Part shown: positions 17,281-26,767 of the stretch, piece after piece
How the letters are laid out: the number at the start of each line of letters is the position of its first letter
Numbering within the stretch: the stretch's first letter is position 1
Assembly (NCBI GenBank): GCA_004297935.1
Contig: SCRE01000006.1
Location: 248,001-312,000, forward strand
Direction: 5' to 3'
DNA: 64,000 bases
Source: Microbacteriaceae bacterium
Lineage (GTDB): Bacteria > Actinomycetota > Actinomycetes > Actinomycetales > Microbacteriaceae
Notes under the pieces: model-generated
Told to the model about the DNA's origin: nothing
What the model saw: only the letters and a program-made list of their open reading frames with translations
Databases searched by the model: none
Position numbers and translations under genes: made by a program

Positions 17281-18010
17281 GACGGGTTTGCCTAAGACCG
17301 ACTTGCTCGAACTGAAAGACGTGTCGGTGCACTACGGTCGCATCCGCGCGCTCAACAACGTCTCGTTCTCGGTGCACCAGGGCGAGATCGTCAGTTTGAT
17401 CGGTGCGAACGGCGCGGGCAAGACCACGACCATGAAGTCGATCTCCGGGCTGCTGGCACTGTCGACGGGGTCGATCACATTCGACGGCGAGGACATCACC
17501 AAGCTGAAGGCGCACCTGCGCGTCGTGCGCGGCATCTCACAGGCGCCGGAAGGGCGTGGCATCTTCCCCGGCATGACCGTCGCGGAGAACCTTGACATGG
17601 GCACGTTCGGCCGCAAGGACCGCACGGGGGTTTCCGACGACCTGGAACGAGTGTTCACGCTGTTTCCACGGTTGCAGGAGCGGCGCACACAGGTCGGCGG
17701 CACGATGTCCGGCGGCGAACAGCAGATGCTCGCGATCGGGCGAGCATTGATGTCCCGACCTCGACTGCTCCTGCTCGACGAGCCGTCGATGGGGCTCGCA
17801 CCGCAGTTCATCCGTCAGATCTTCAAGATCATCACGGAGATCAACGAACAGGGCACAACGGTGCTTCTCGTCGAACAGAACGCGAACCAGGCACTGAACC
17901 GCGCCCACCGTGCGTTCGCGCTGGAGACCGGCGAGATCACCTATTCGGGCACAGGCAAAGAGCTGCTCGCCAACCCCGCGATCAAGGAGATCTACCTGGG
18001 CGTCGCGTAG
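17264..18010 (+). CDS. livF: Branched-chain amino acid ABC transporter ATPase LivF
   Basis: A 248-residue ATPase of the LivF group. Walker A is GANGAGKTTT, the LivF-typical SQAPEGRGIFPGMTVAENLDMG follows, then signature MSGGEQQMLAIGRALMSRP, Walker B LLLLDEPSMGLAP, and C-terminal KEIYLGVA. It pairs with LivG to energise uptake. The ATG lies 17 nt inside the end of livG. It is the last gene of the operon; convergent with the DUF4232 gene 28 nt away. Confidence 0.93.
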   Translation: MTSLPETGLPKTDLLELKDVSVHYGRIRALNNVSFSVHQGEIVSLIGANGAGKTTTMKSISGLLALSTGSITFDGEDITKLKAHLRVVRGISQAPEGRGIFPGMTVAENLDMGTFGRKDRTGVSDDLERVFTLFPRLQERRTQVGGTMSGGEQQMLAIGRALMSRPRLLLLDEPSMGLAPQFIRQIFKIITEINEQGTTVLLVEQNANQALNRAHRAFALETGEITYSGTGKELLANPAIKEIYLGVA

Positions 18011-18038
18011 GCGGTCGCCTCGAAGCGCAGGGAGCGAA

Positions 18039-18686
18039 TCATTGCGGCTGCACCGGCTTCACGGTCAGCAGGGAGACATCCGTGTTGCTGCAGGCCGAGA
18101 GTCCGCTCGCCTGCACGAAGACCGCCTGGAAGGAGTGCGGCGGGTACACCCGCAGACCGTCGGCGTGCACGATCGTGCACGTGCTCTGCAGCTGGGCGTT
18201 GACGATCTTCAACGGAGCCTGCACGATCCCGCCCGGTTGCAAAGTGTTCTGCACCATTGCGTCGGAGCTGTCTTCCGCCGCTGCCGCACCGAGCTGCGTT
18301 CCGTTGCCCTGACCGACGAACGACACCCCTGGGAAGCCGTGGAGTTCACACGGGGTCGACCCGGTGTTGGTGAACAGGATCGGGACGAGTTCGCTGCCGG
18401 CCGCGCCGTTCGGCTGTCCGAGCGCGACGGAAAGCTGAGCGATGGTGCAGCGTGTGACGGCCGGCGTCGTTGTCGACGTCGAGGTCGGCGTGGCGCTCGG
18501 AGTCGCCGGTGCGCTCGTCACCGGTGAGGTGGTCGGCGGCATCGGTGACGCGTCGTTCCGCAGTGCAACGACCACGACAGCCACGATCAGCCCGAGCAGG
18601 ATCACCGCGAGGATCACGATCGTGATGATCAGGCCGGTGCGCTTCGGTTTCTGCGCCGCGCCATCCGCTCGAGGAAGACCGCTCAT
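18039..18686 (-). CDS. DUF4232 domain protein with N-terminal membrane anchor
   Basis: A 215-residue extracytoplasmic protein. A short cytosolic Lys/Arg segment (AQKPKRTG) is followed by one transmembrane helix (LIITIVILAVILLGLIVAVVVVAL). Then comes a Pro/Thr/Ser linker (residues ~48-77) and a DUF4232 domain. That domain has CTIAQLSVALG, NTGSTPCELHGFPGVSFVG and a third Cys pair near CTIVHADG / SACSN, which probably forms disulphides outside the cell. The role of DUF4232 is unknown. It is convergent with livF. Confidence 0.8.
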   Translation of the reverse strand: MSGLPRADGAAQKPKRTGLIITIVILAVILLGLIVAVVVVALRNDASPMPPTTSPVTSAPATPSATPTSTSTTTPAVTRCTIAQLSVALGQPNGAAGSELVPILFTNTGSTPCELHGFPGVSFVGQGNGTQLGAAAAEDSSDAMVQNTLQPGGIVQAPLKIVNAQLQSTCTIVHADGLRVYPPHSFQAVFVQASGLSACSNTDVSLLTVKPVQPQ

Positions 18687-18835
18687 CGCTTGTTCCGTTC
18701 TCTTCGTGAAGGCCAGTATGGCGCGTTGACCGTCATCGCCCGGGCGAGCACGCCCGCGAACATCGAAATTCGCCCCGATCAGTAAGATTGTCTGCGGCGG
18801 GAATCCCGCTGTTCTCCCCGGACCATTGGAGCAGT

Positions 18836-20221
18836 ATGGCCGAGCAATCGCGTCTCGATTCCGTCATCACCCTCGCGCAACATCGCGGGTTCGTGTTTCA
18901 GGCGGGCGAGATCTACGGTGGTTCTCGGTCCGCGTGGGACTACGGACCGCTCGGCGTCGAACTGAAGGAGAACATCAAGCGCCAGTGGTGGCGTTCGATG
19001 GTCACCAGCCGCGACGATGTGGTCGGCCTGGACTCCAGTGTGATCCTGCCGAAGCAGGTCTGGGTCGCGTCCGGGCACGTCGGGGTGTTCTCCGACCCGC
19101 TCGTCGAGTGCCTCCATTGCCACAGACGATTCCGCGAGGACCACCTGATCGAGGCGTTCGAACAGAAGAAAGACCGTGCGCCGCAAGACGGCATGGCCGA
19201 GATCGTCTGCCCGAATTGCGGCACCCGCGGCCAGTGGACACCGCCGCGCGAATTCAACATGATGCTCGAGACGCACCTCGGCCCCGTTCAGGACGACTCG
19301 AGCCTGGCCTACCTGCGCCCCGAGACCGCGCAGGGCATCTTCGTCAACTTCGCCAACGTGTTGCAGACGGCGCGGATGAAGCCGCCGTTCGGCATCGGCC
19401 AGATCGGCAAGAGCTTCCGCAACGAGATCACGCCCGGCAACTTCATCTTCCGCACCCGCGAGTTCGAGCAGATGGAACTCGAGTTCTTCGTCGAGCCCGG
19501 CACGGACGAGCAGTGGTTCGACTACTGGATCGACCGGTCGTGGGAGTGGTTCGTCGATCTCGGGATCGATCCGGAGAATCTGCGCCGTTTTGAGCATCCG
19601 CAAGACAAGCTCTCGCACTACTCGAAGCGCACGATCGACATCGAGTACCGGTTCGCCTTCGTCGGCGGCGAGTGGGGCGAGCTCATGGGCGTCGCCAACC
19701 GCACCGACTTCGACCTGACGACACACTCCAAGCATTCGGGCAAGGACCTGTCGTTCTTCGATCAAGGCAAGAACGAGCGCTGGCTGCCCTATGTGATCGA
19801 GCCGGCGTACGGTCTGACGCGTGCGCTGATGGCCTTCCTCGTCGACGCGTACACGCAAGAAGACGTGCCGAACGCGAAGGGCGGCGTCGACAAGCGCACC
19901 GTGTTGAAGCTGGACCCGCGGCTGGCACCCGTCAAGGCGGCCGTGCTCCCGCTGTCTCGCAACGAGAGGCTCTCCCCGCTGGCCCGCACGGTTGCGCACG
20001 GCCTGCGTCAATCGTGGAACGTCGACTTCGACGACTCAGGGGCGATCGGGCGGCGCTACCGCCGTCAAGACGAGATCGGCACGCCGTTCTGCGTCACCGT
20101 CGACTTCGACTCCCTCGACGACAACGCGGTCACCGTGCGCGACCGCGACACCATGCAGCAGGATCGAGTGCCGATCGACGGCCTGCACGCCTACCTCGCC
20201 GAGCGACTCCGCGGAGCGTAG
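18836..20221 (+). CDS. glyS: Glycyl-tRNA synthetase (homodimeric, eukaryote/archaea-like type)
   Basis: A 461-residue class II synthetase that charges tRNA-Gly. Class II motif 2 is [19 protein letters not shown] and motif 1/ATP contacts include [13 protein letters not shown] CxxC pair in ECLHCHRRF and another in [10 protein letters not shown] suggest a zinc-binding insert. Motif 3 lies near [10 protein letters not shown], and the anticodon-binding domain follows ([15 protein letters not shown]). The start at [21 protein letters not shown] was chosen from the GGAG site just upstream. A TAAGAT hexamer at 18783-18788 could be its -10, giving a leader of about 40 nt. Confidence 0.96.
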   Translation: MAEQSRLDSVITLAQHRGFVFQAGEIYGGSRSAWDYGPLGVELKENIKRQWWRSMVTSRDDVVGLDSSVILPKQVWVASGHVGVFSDPLVECLHCHRRFREDHLIEAFEQKKDRAPQDGMAEIVCPNCGTRGQWTPPREFNMMLETHLGPVQDDSSLAYLRPETAQGIFVNFANVLQTARMKPPFGIGQIGKSFRNEITPGNFIFRTREFEQMELEFFVEPGTDEQWFDYWIDRSWEWFVDLGIDPENLRRFEHPQDKLSHYSKRTIDIEYRFAFVGGEWGELMGVANRTDFDLTTHSKHSGKDLSFFDQGKNERWLPYVIEPAYGLTRALMAFLVDAYTQEDVPNAKGGVDKRTVLKLDPRLAPVKAAVLPLSRNERLSPLARTVAHGLRQSWNVDFDDSGAIGRRYRRQDEIGTPFCVTVDFDSLDDNAVTVRDRDTMQQDRVPIDGLHAYLAERLRGA

Positions 20222-20265
20222 CAGCCGCAGTGGTGCGACCGGACGACTTTGCACAGGACCCGGAG

Positions 20266-20892
20266 CTATTCGACCACCGGGGCCTTGTACTCCGAGTCGA
20301 GCACCGCGTAGATCGCCATGTCGTGCCACTCGCCGTCGACGAGTTCGCGCTCGCGCAGCAACGCCTCCTGGCGCATTCCGACGAGTTCGCACAGACGAGC
20401 GGATGTCTCATTCCTGGCATCCAATTCGGCGAAGACACGGTGTGCGCCGAGTGTGTCGAAGCACAGATCGAGCAGTGCGTGTGCCGCCTCGGTGGCGAAG
20501 CCGTGGCCGTGCGCCGCAGGATGGAAGACCCACCCGACTTCGAATTGCGCATCCGCTTTGCTCTTGAGGAACACGCTGACGTCGCCGATCGGCCGGCCTG
20601 GGCCGCCGTCCGCCTCGGGCAGCTCGACCGCGTAGATGAGCCCGTCGCCGTCATCGGTGAGGCTGGTCATGGCGAGGCGCTTCACCAGGTTCTTCGACGG
20701 CTCGTCGTGGTCGTGCACCTCCCAACGCAGGTAGCGCACGACGGCTTTGCGTTTCTGGTACGCGGCGTGCATCGAGTCGACGTCGTTCTTCGTCAGCGGA
20801 CGAAGGACCAGCCTCTTGGTGACAAGCTCGCACGGCAGGTACGGCAGCGATTCGCCGGCCCGCTCGCTGATCTGGGTAGGTGTGTCGGTCAT
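20266..20892 (-). CDS. GNAT-family N-acetyltransferase
   Basis: A 208-residue RimJ/RimL-like acetyltransferase. It starts with the family's LVTKRLVLRPLTKNDVDSMHAAY. The acetyl-CoA-binding motif region is FEVGWVFHPAAHGHGFATEAAHALLDLCFDTLGAHRVFAELDARNETS, followed by the typical LVGMRQEALLRERELVDGEWHDMAIYAVL. The substrate (amino-terminal or small molecule) cannot be told. The start at 20892 follows GAGGAC; an upstream in-frame ATG (20922) is less likely. Lies between glyS and hemA, both unrelated. Confidence 0.85.
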   Translation of the reverse strand: MTDTPTQISERAGESLPYLPCELVTKRLVLRPLTKNDVDSMHAAYQKRKAVVRYLRWEVHDHDEPSKNLVKRLAMTSLTDDGDGLIYAVELPEADGGPGRPIGDVSVFLKSKADAQFEVGWVFHPAAHGHGFATEAAHALLDLCFDTLGAHRVFAELDARNETSARLCELVGMRQEALLRERELVDGEWHDMAIYAVLDSEYKAPVVE

Positions 20893-20951
20893 TGCCACGC
20901 CGTCCTCTCGCCTCGTCAACACCGAAGGGCGTGTTTCGAGGCTACCGCTTT

Positions 20952-22325
20952 CTACGAGGCCTCTTGACCACTCTCGACCGCACGCAAGTGCGAAGGGGCA
21001 CTCGCACCCGCCGACGCGCCTTCGACCTCGACACCGAAGACCGCGTTCGCGCCGGAGATGAACGCGTCGGCCGCTCCGTCACGCGCCAACTCGTGCGCGC
21101 GAACGGATGGCGTGTGCAGCAGCACCCCGACCAGGTGGCGCAGCGCGGCCTCGGTCTGTGCCGTGTCGCCTGCGGCGCCCGCACGTGCGCGCAGCCGTTC
21201 GATCTCGGCGTCGAGCACGCCGAACACGTGCGAGCGAAGCGCGACCAGCGCCGGTTCGACCTGCCGGTCGGCGGTACGGGCTGCGAAAGCCGCGGCCGCT
21301 TGGCCGACGATGGCGCGGGCATCCGCCTCGGCACCGAGCTCCTCGATGGGCGCGTGCAGGCTGATCGTCTCCAGGTCGAGCAGTTCGACGCCGGCGACCT
21401 GAACGACCGTCGGATCGACGTTGCGGGGAAGACCGAGGTCGATGATCAACCGGTGTTGCGGGGAGCCGAGGACCTGCGCCGCAGCATCCAGTGTCGTTCG
21501 GTCGAGGATGACGGCAGGGGCGACACTGCAGGTGACGATCAGGTCGGAGACGGCGACGGCAGCTGCCAGCCCGGTCGTCGGAACGGCGACGATGCCGTGG
21601 CCTACCGCGAACTTCTCCGCGCGGCCGGTGCGTGAGAACACGCGGATGTCCGCGGCACCGCGATCGCGCAGTGCCGCCAGACTCGCACCCGCATACATGC
21701 CGGTGCCGACCAGCAGCACGCGGGCCTGCGCCCAGTCGGTGATGCGGCTCGCGGCGAGCTCCAGTGCGAGACGCACGATCGAGCGGCCCGCACTCGCGAT
21801 GCCGGTGTTGTTCTTCACTCCGCGTGAGGTGCGGGATGCGTTCTGGAACAGCCGCTCCAGGTCGCGTGTGACGGTGCCCGCTGCGCGCGCCGTGTGCAGT
21901 GCGCGCCGCACCTGACCGGCGATCTCGCCCTCGCCGACGACGACGGACTCCAGCCCGCTCGAGACCGCGAACAGGTGGGCGGCGACGCGGTGCTCGGCGA
22001 TCACGGTGCTGGCGTCGCGCAACTCGTCCGGCTCGATCTGGGCAGCCGTGCTGATCGCGTCGATGACGGTCTCGATCACCGCGGTGCGAGCCGCAACTGG
22101 TGCTGAGTTCCGGGCTGCGGTTGGTGTTGCGGTCTGCGCTGTGCCGCGCCGTTCGTCGATGTCGAGGTACGCCTCGAAGCGGTTGCAGGTGGCCAGCACC
22201 ACGCTGCCGTCGACGAGTTCCGGGTGAGCACCCAGCGCCGCGGTGACCGCGTCGGCGTGCCGCTCGAGCCGTTCGAGGAAGTCGAATCGGGCGGTGTGGT
22301 GATTCGCGGTGAAGCAGAGGAGCAC
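20952..22325 (-). CDS. hemA: Glutamyl-tRNA reductase
   Basis: A 457-residue enzyme that reduces glutamyl-tRNA to glutamate-1-semialdehyde, the first committed step of C5-pathway haem synthesis. The catalytic cysteine is Cys47 in ATCNRFEAY, the substrate loop is [12 protein letters not shown], and the NADPH domain shows [14 protein letters not shown] where GxGxMG is typical. The C-terminal ~100 residues are the dimerisation helix. An Ala/Thr-rich insert ([18 protein letters not shown]) follows residue 60. GTG at 22325 was chosen because [20 protein letters not shown] is the family N-terminus and a TAGGCT hexamer lies 7 nt upstream. Divergent from hemE. Confidence 0.93.
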   Translation of the reverse strand: MLLCFTANHHTARFDFLERLERHADAVTAALGAHPELVDGSVVLATCNRFEAYLDIDERRGTAQTATPTAARNSAPVAARTAVIETVIDAISTAAQIEPDELRDASTVIAEHRVAAHLFAVSSGLESVVVGEGEIAGQVRRALHTARAAGTVTRDLERLFQNASRTSRGVKNNTGIASAGRSIVRLALELAASRITDWAQARVLLVGTGMYAGASLAALRDRGAADIRVFSRTGRAEKFAVGHGIVAVPTTGLAAAVAVSDLIVTCSVAPAVILDRTTLDAAAQVLGSPQHRLIIDLGLPRNVDPTVVQVAGVELLDLETISLHAPIEELGAEADARAIVGQAAAAFAARTADRQVEPALVALRSHVFGVLDAEIERLRARAGAAGDTAQTEAALRHLVGVLLHTPSVRAHELARDGAADAFISGANAVFGVEVEGASAGASAPSHLRAVESGQEAS

Positions 22326-22332
22326 AACTGGA

Positions 22333-22338
22333 AGCCTA
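22333..22338 (-). promoter_or_regulatory. Candidate -10 hexamer for leaderless hemA mRNA
   Basis: TAGGCT on the minus strand ends 7 nt before the hemA GTG. No ribosome-binding site is present between them. The position decides the start in favour of 22325 over upstream in-frame codons. Confidence 0.5.
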
Positions 22339-22521
22339 CGCTCGCACGTCACGGACCTCGAATCGTGCGCTCGCATCGTTATGTTGGGCGTGCCACCGCG
22401 AGATGATGACCCCTTGCGCGCGGAAGGCCTGTATTTCGGTCGTCACGCCCCCGGCGCCCGTCCGGCCGCTGCACAACACGGGAGATCGACTGCTCCAGGA
22501 TAAAGAAGGTCGATTCTTGCA

Positions 22522-22559
22522 ATGCCAGTTTTCCCTCAACGCTGAGGCAAAACTGGCAT
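22522..22559. repeat. 17-bp inverted repeat in the hemA-hemE intergenic region
   Basis: Arms ATGCCAGTTTTCCCTCA and TGAGGCAAAACTGGCAT pair over 17 positions with one mismatch, around an ACGC loop. The 386-bp divergent gap between hemA and hemE contains nothing else as strong. The element could be a regulator-binding site controlling both directions, or a palindromic extragenic repeat. No T-run follows in either direction. Confidence 0.7.
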
Positions 22560-22711
22560 AGCGAAAACCGAAGTCCACTTTCCGTGGGCGTCAGCGACGG
22601 TCGGTGCAGCGGATACCTGCGATAACCGGTTACGCGCCCGAGCGCGCCCGAGCGTGTCCAGTCAGGACCTCACACCAGCACCCCCTCAGCCGAGATTTGA
22701 GACAATCGGGC

Positions 22712-23974
22712 ATGACCTTCGACACCTCCGCCGACACCTCCGCCGACACCTCCGCGAACACCCCCGCGAACAGCACCTTCGACAATGAGGGCCCGGGCGA
22801 GCTCGACCCGACGCATCCGCTCGCCTCAGGACGCACCGCGCAGTCGCGCTTGGTGCGTTCGTACCAGGGGGAGCGCACGTCGGTGACGCCGGTGTGGTTC
22901 ATGCGGCAGGCCGGCCGCTCGCTGCCCGAGTATCGTGAGCTTCGCGTCGGCAGCAGCATGCTCGAGGCCTGCCTCGATCCGCAGCTGGCGGCAGAGATCA
23001 CCGTGCAACCGGTGCGCAGGCACGGTGTGGACGCTGCGATCTTCTTCAGCGACATCGTCGTTCCGCTGCGGCTGGCGGGCGTCGAAGTCGACATCGTCCC
23101 CGGAACCGGGCCCGTCTTCGCCCACCCGATTCGCACGGCAGCGGATGTCGCCACCCTGCCCGCACTCGATCCCGCTGCGCTTGCACCGGTCGAGGCCGGC
23201 GTGCGCGAAGCGGTACGCCTGCTCGCCGCGGTCGGCGCGGGTGACACCCCGCTGATCGGCTTCGCCGGAGCGCCGTTCACCCTCGCTGCCTACCTGGTCG
23301 AGGGCGGGCCGTCGAAGGACCACCTCCGCGCGCGCACCCTCATGCACGCGGATCCGGACGCCTGGCAGGCGCTCATGCTCTGGGCCGCCCGGACGACCGG
23401 CGCGTTCCTGCGCGCGCAGGTCCTGGCCGGCACCAGCGCGGCGCAGTTGTTCGACTCGTGGGCCGGGTCGCTCTCGCTGGAGGATTACGCGCGGTCGGTG
23501 GCACCGGCATCCGCTCGGGCGGTGCGACCGGTGCGCGGGTTGACCTACGAGGTGCGTGGCGAAGCGGACGGTGCGACTCCCGTGCAACGCAACGTGCCGG
23601 TCGTGCACTTCGGTGTCGGCACCGGCGAACTGCTGAAGGCGATGCACGAGGTCGGCGCCGACGTGGTGGGCGTGGACTATCGCATCCCGCTCGATGAGGC
23701 CAGCCGGCGGCTCGGGCATGTCGTTCCGCTGCAGGGCAACATCGACCCGGCGATGCTGGATGCGCCGTGGCCCGTTCTCGAGGCGCACGTGCGCGATGTG
23801 CTGGCCCGCGGCGCCAACGCGCCCGCACACGTGCTCAACCTGGGCCACGGGGTACCGCCGCAGACCGACCCGGCCGTGCTCACGCGGCTCGTCGAATTCG
23901 TGCACGGACTCGATTCCGTGGCCGGCCGCGAGCCCGCAACCGGCCGCGAATTCGCGGCGGGGACCGGCGCGTGA
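22712..23974 (+). CDS. hemE: Uroporphyrinogen decarboxylase
   Basis: A 420-residue cytosolic enzyme that decarboxylates uroporphyrinogen III to coproporphyrinogen III. Hallmarks are [20 protein letters not shown] (substrate-binding Arg and the first signature), [39 protein letters not shown], and [14 protein letters not shown] near the end. The first ~25 residues are a repetitive Asp/Thr/Ser/Ala extension encoded by four 12-bp repeats (22721-22768) and are not part of the fold. No Shine-Dalgarno precedes the ATG. GACAAT ends 5 nt before it, so a leaderless start is possible. The stop overlaps the next gene's GTG. Confidence 0.93.
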   Translation: MTFDTSADTSADTSANTPANSTFDNEGPGELDPTHPLASGRTAQSRLVRSYQGERTSVTPVWFMRQAGRSLPEYRELRVGSSMLEACLDPQLAAEITVQPVRRHGVDAAIFFSDIVVPLRLAGVEVDIVPGTGPVFAHPIRTAADVATLPALDPAALAPVEAGVREAVRLLAAVGAGDTPLIGFAGAPFTLAAYLVEGGPSKDHLRARTLMHADPDAWQALMLWAARTTGAFLRAQVLAGTSAAQLFDSWAGSLSLEDYARSVAPASARAVRPVRGLTYEVRGEADGATPVQRNVPVVHFGVGTGELLKAMHEVGADVVGVDYRIPLDEASRRLGHVVPLQGNIDPAMLDAPWPVLEAHVRDVLARGANAPAHVLNLGHGVPPQTDPAVLTRLVEFVHGLDSVAGREPATGREFAAGTGA

Positions 23975-25605
23975 GCGAGCCGCTCGATCGGGCTCTCGCC
24001 GAGCCCGACACCCGGATCGCCGTCATCGGCGGCGGTGTCGCCGGCCTGGTCGCCGCGCGGGAGTGCGCGCGGCCCGGGTTCCGGGTGATGGTGTTGGAGT
24101 CATCCGATCGTCTCGGCGGAACGGTGGCGCGCACCACACTCGCCGGCGTACCGATCGACACCGGTGCGGAGAGCTTCGCCACACGCGGCGGTCACGTCGC
24201 GGCGCTGCTGACCGAACTCGGCCTCGGCGACGAGATCGAGAGCCCGAATCCGGCCGGCGCCTGGTTGCAGTTGCCCGACCGGGCGGTTCCGCTCCCGGGC
24301 GGAAGCCTGCTCGGCGTGCCCGGGTCGCCGCTCGCGAGGGATGTGATCGCCGCCATCGGTTGGCGCGGCGCCGTGCGCGCCTACCTTGACCGGCTGATGC
24401 CGGTGATGAAGATCGGGCACGAGCAGAACTTCGGTCGACTCGTGCGACGACGCATGGGCGCCGCCGTGCTCGACAAACTCGTCGCGCCCGTCACGACCGG
24501 CGTGTACTCGGCCGACCCCGACGAGCTCGAGGTCGGCGCGGCCGCACCGGGACTCAACCAGGCGCTGACGCGGACCGGTTCGCTCTCCGGCGCGGTGACG
24601 GAGCTGCGCACGGCGGCGAAACCGGACGCCGGCACGGCGAGCAGCATGGCGGGTGACAAAGCCGGTGCCGCTGTTGCAGGACTCCGCGGCGGCATCTTCC
24701 GGCTCATCGAAACCCTCGAAGCGGATGCGCGCGCTCGCGGCGCCGAGGTCCGCACCGGCGTGCGTGTGACAGCGATCACGCGGGCGGCCGATGACGCGGA
24801 TGTTGCAACCGGCGTCGAGCCGACCGACGAGATCGACGTTGAGTCGACCAATGCTGAGCGGGATCGCGCCGCGCCCTGGCAGGTCGAGCTCGCCGAAGGC
24901 GAGGTGCTCGCAGCCGACGTGGTGCTGCTCGCGACGCCGGCGGCGGAGGCGCTCGAGCTGCTGCGCGGAGCATCCGCCGGAGCTGCCGATGCTGCCGATC
25001 TCGGCGGTCTTGCCGTACTCGCCGACCTGGATTGGCCGCACGGTACGCCGGTCGAGCTGGCGACCCTCGTGCTCGATGCGCCGGCGCTCGACGCGGCACC
25101 ACGCGGCAGCGGCATGCTCGTCGCCGCAGGAGCGAATGTTCGGGCCAAGGCGCTCACGCACACGACCGCGAAATGGCCGTGGCTTGCCGAACGTGCCGTG
25201 CAGGGGGCGCCTGGGCGCCACGTCGTCCGGTTGTCATACGGCCGAGTCGGTCAGGGACAAGACCAGGGATATCCGGGACAGGGCGCCCAAACCGCTGAGC
25301 TGACCGACGCGGAATTCCGTGAGCTCGCCCTTCGCGATGCCGCCGCCCTTCTGAATATTCCGCTGCAAGCATCCATGCTGGTGGGATTCGCGCGCACGCG
25401 CTGGGTTTCGGCGCTGCCGCACGCTGTCATCGGTCAGCGCGACCGCGTTGCGGCGGTGCGCTCTGCCGTTGGGGCGGTCGACGGGCTCGAGGTCACGGGA
25501 TCGTGGCTGGCCGGCACCGGACTGGCATCCGTGGTTCCCGACGCGAAGGAGGCGGCGGCCCGCATACGGGGGCTACGCTGGAGGTTACTGACCGAAGAGG
25601 ACTGA
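23971..25605 (+). CDS. hemY: Coproporphyrinogen III / protoporphyrinogen oxidase, HemY/CgoX type
   Basis: A 544-residue FAD enzyme that removes six electrons from the porphyrinogen; in actinobacteria the product is coproporphyrin III. The N-terminal Rossmann motif is [14 protein letters not shown], followed by [12 protein letters not shown] and [11 protein letters not shown]. The central [10 protein letters not shown] and the late [25 protein letters not shown] are family features. It is about 70 residues longer than usual because of Ala/Gly and acidic inserts (near 215-230 and 270-300). The start is a GTG overlapping the hemE stop (GTGA). Confidence 0.9.
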   Translation: MSEPLDRALAEPDTRIAVIGGGVAGLVAARECARPGFRVMVLESSDRLGGTVARTTLAGVPIDTGAESFATRGGHVAALLTELGLGDEIESPNPAGAWLQLPDRAVPLPGGSLLGVPGSPLARDVIAAIGWRGAVRAYLDRLMPVMKIGHEQNFGRLVRRRMGAAVLDKLVAPVTTGVYSADPDELEVGAAAPGLNQALTRTGSLSGAVTELRTAAKPDAGTASSMAGDKAGAAVAGLRGGIFRLIETLEADARARGAEVRTGVRVTAITRAADDADVATGVEPTDEIDVESTNAERDRAAPWQVELAEGEVLAADVVLLATPAAEALELLRGASAGAADAADLGGLAVLADLDWPHGTPVELATLVLDAPALDAAPRGSGMLVAAGANVRAKALTHTTAKWPWLAERAVQGAPGRHVVRLSYGRVGQGQDQGYPGQGAQTAELTDAEFRELALRDAAALLNIPLQASMLVGFARTRWVSALPHAVIGQRDRVAAVRSAVGAVDGLEVTGSWLAGTGLASVVPDAKEAAARIRGLRWRLLTEED

Positions 25606-25619
25606 CGAACGGGGTCACC

Positions 25620-25991
25620 ATGAAGGGCAAACTTCTCTTCGTCGCGGGGGCGGCAGTCGGTTACGTGTTCGGTGCGCGCGCCGGGCGCAAGCGATACGAA
25701 CAGATCAAGAGCGCAGCCCAGGCAGTGTGGCAGACCGACGGTGTGCAGCATCAGCTGCATCAGGTGCAGGGCTTCGCGGCCCAGAGGGTCGGAGAGGTCC
25801 CCGGGGCATTGTTCAACGGGGCGAAGAAGGTTTTCGCCACCGTTTCAGGACTGACAAAGGATGCCGCACCGCAACCCTCCGCGCCGCGGCCGCCTTCTGA
25901 ACGGCCAACAACTGCCGAGACGGCCCCGAGGAAGCCGGCCGCCAAGCGACCCGGAGCAAAGAAGAAACCGTCGGCTGACGCTGAGATGTGA
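25620..25991 (+). CDS. Small YtxH-like membrane-associated protein
   Basis: A 123-residue protein. The N-terminus MKGKLLFVAGAAVGYVFGARAGRKRYEQIK is a short hydrophobic segment ending in an Arg/Lys/Tyr motif found in actinobacterial YtxH-like proteins. A helical region follows, then a Pro/Ala/Lys-rich low-complexity tail (residues ~80-123) that is probably disordered and basic. Function unknown. It lies 14 nt behind hemY and its stop overlaps the next gene, so it travels with the hem transcript and the two following membrane-protein genes. Confidence 0.8.
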   Translation: MKGKLLFVAGAAVGYVFGARAGRKRYEQIKSAAQAVWQTDGVQHQLHQVQGFAAQRVGEVPGALFNGAKKVFATVSGLTKDAAPQPSAPRPPSERPTTAETAPRKPAAKRPGAKKKPSADAEM

Positions 25992-26461
25992 GCAGCACCG
26001 AGAGAACGGTGAGAGACATGACAGCTGATCCAGACTCGACAGACGCACGTCGAAAGGGTTCAGGCCCGAAGGGTTCGCGCTCGCTCGTCGCGCTGATTCG
26101 AGAATTGCCCGGCCTGTTCATCGCCTTGGCAAAAGCGGAGCTGACCCAGTTCACGACCGCGCTGAAGAAGAAGGCGATACATGCCGGAATCGGCATCGCA
26201 CTGATCGTCGTGGCGCTGTTGCTGCTCTTCTTCGTGCTGGCCGTACTGATCGCGGCAGCGGTGCTCGGGCTGGCCGTCGTCTTTCCGGGCTGGCTTGCAG
26301 CGCTGATCGTCGCAGGTGCCCTGTTGCTGATCGTCGTCATCCTGGTGCTCGTCGCGATGGCATCGTTCAAGAAGATCCCGCCGCTCGTGCCCACGGAAAC
26401 CGTCGCGGGCGTGAAGGAAGACCTCGACGCGATCAAGGGGATGGGCAAATATGACCGCTGA
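25988..26461 (+). CDS. Phage-holin-family membrane protein (actinobacterial holin superfamily III type)
   Basis: A 157-residue protein with two long hydrophobic helices (AIHAGIGIALIVVALLLLFFVLAVLIAAAVLGLAVVF and WLAALIVAGALLLIVVILVLVAMA). They are preceded by LVALIRELPGLFIALAKAELTQF, the typical N-terminal amphipathic region of Pfam's putative actinobacterial holin-X family. Chromosomal members are common and are not phage-derived; their role is unknown. The GTG at 25988 overlaps the previous stop (GTGA); an ATG at 26018 is an alternative. The three-gene set YtxH-like / holin-like / DUF3618 recurs as a unit in actinobacteria. Confidence 0.85.
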   Translation: MSSTERTVRDMTADPDSTDARRKGSGPKGSRSLVALIRELPGLFIALAKAELTQFTTALKKKAIHAGIGIALIVVALLLLFFVLAVLIAAAVLGLAVVFPGWLAALIVAGALLLIVVILVLVAMASFKKIPPLVPTETVAGVKEDLDAIKGMGKYDR

Positions 26462-26672
26462 TCGAGTGACCGAGGTCGAACGCGCGCGGGCCGAGCTCGT
26501 CGCGGCGCTCAACGCCATCGAAGACAAGGTGAATGTCCCGCGGCGCGCCAAGCGCGCGATCCGGGTGTTGCGCGAAGACCACCCGCTGGCATCCGCAGCG
26601 CTCGCGGTCGTTGCGATCGCCGCGGTCGGTGCCACCACCTGGCTCGTGGTGAGCAGGCTTCGCCGCCGCTGA
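26451..26672 (+). CDS. DUF3618 domain protein
   Basis: A 73-residue protein: an N-terminal helix (VTEVERARAELVAALNAIEDKVNVPRRAKRAIRVL) and one C-terminal transmembrane helix (ASAALAVVAIAAVGATTWLVVSRL) ending in four arginines. This is the DUF3618 layout, function unknown. The ATG lies 11 nt inside the end of the holin-like gene, so the two are translationally coupled. Confidence 0.85.
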   Translation: MTADRVTEVERARAELVAALNAIEDKVNVPRRAKRAIRVLREDHPLASAALAVVAIAAVGATTWLVVSRLRRR

Positions 26673-26731
26673 CGCCGTCCTGTGCCAGTGCCCGGGCCTG
26701 TACCTGAAAGTAGAACCGGACTGGGCATTTC

Positions 26732-26760
26732 TCGCACACGTGTGCGAAATATGCTAGAAT
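26732..26760 (+). promoter_or_regulatory. Promoter and operator of the TetR-family gene
   Basis: TCGCACACGTGTGCGA (26732-26747) is a perfect 16-bp palindrome. After 7 bp comes the hexamer TAGAAT (26755-26760), and after 7 nt the GTG start at 26768. The palindrome covers the -35/spacer region. This spacing is identical to that of the ABC exporter promoter at 6108-6144, and the natural reading is autorepression by the TetR protein. Confidence 0.65.
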
Positions 26761-26767
26761 TGACCTG

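Noticed and set aside
22336-22578. 80-codon minus-strand frame across the hemA-hemE gap
   Set aside because: It spans the inverted repeat, has no similarity to known proteins and no start signal, and would overlap the hemA promoter.
25988-26461. Holin-family protein as evidence of a prophage
   Set aside because: Actinobacterial chromosomes commonly carry this family next to DUF3618 genes. No other phage gene or attachment site is nearby.
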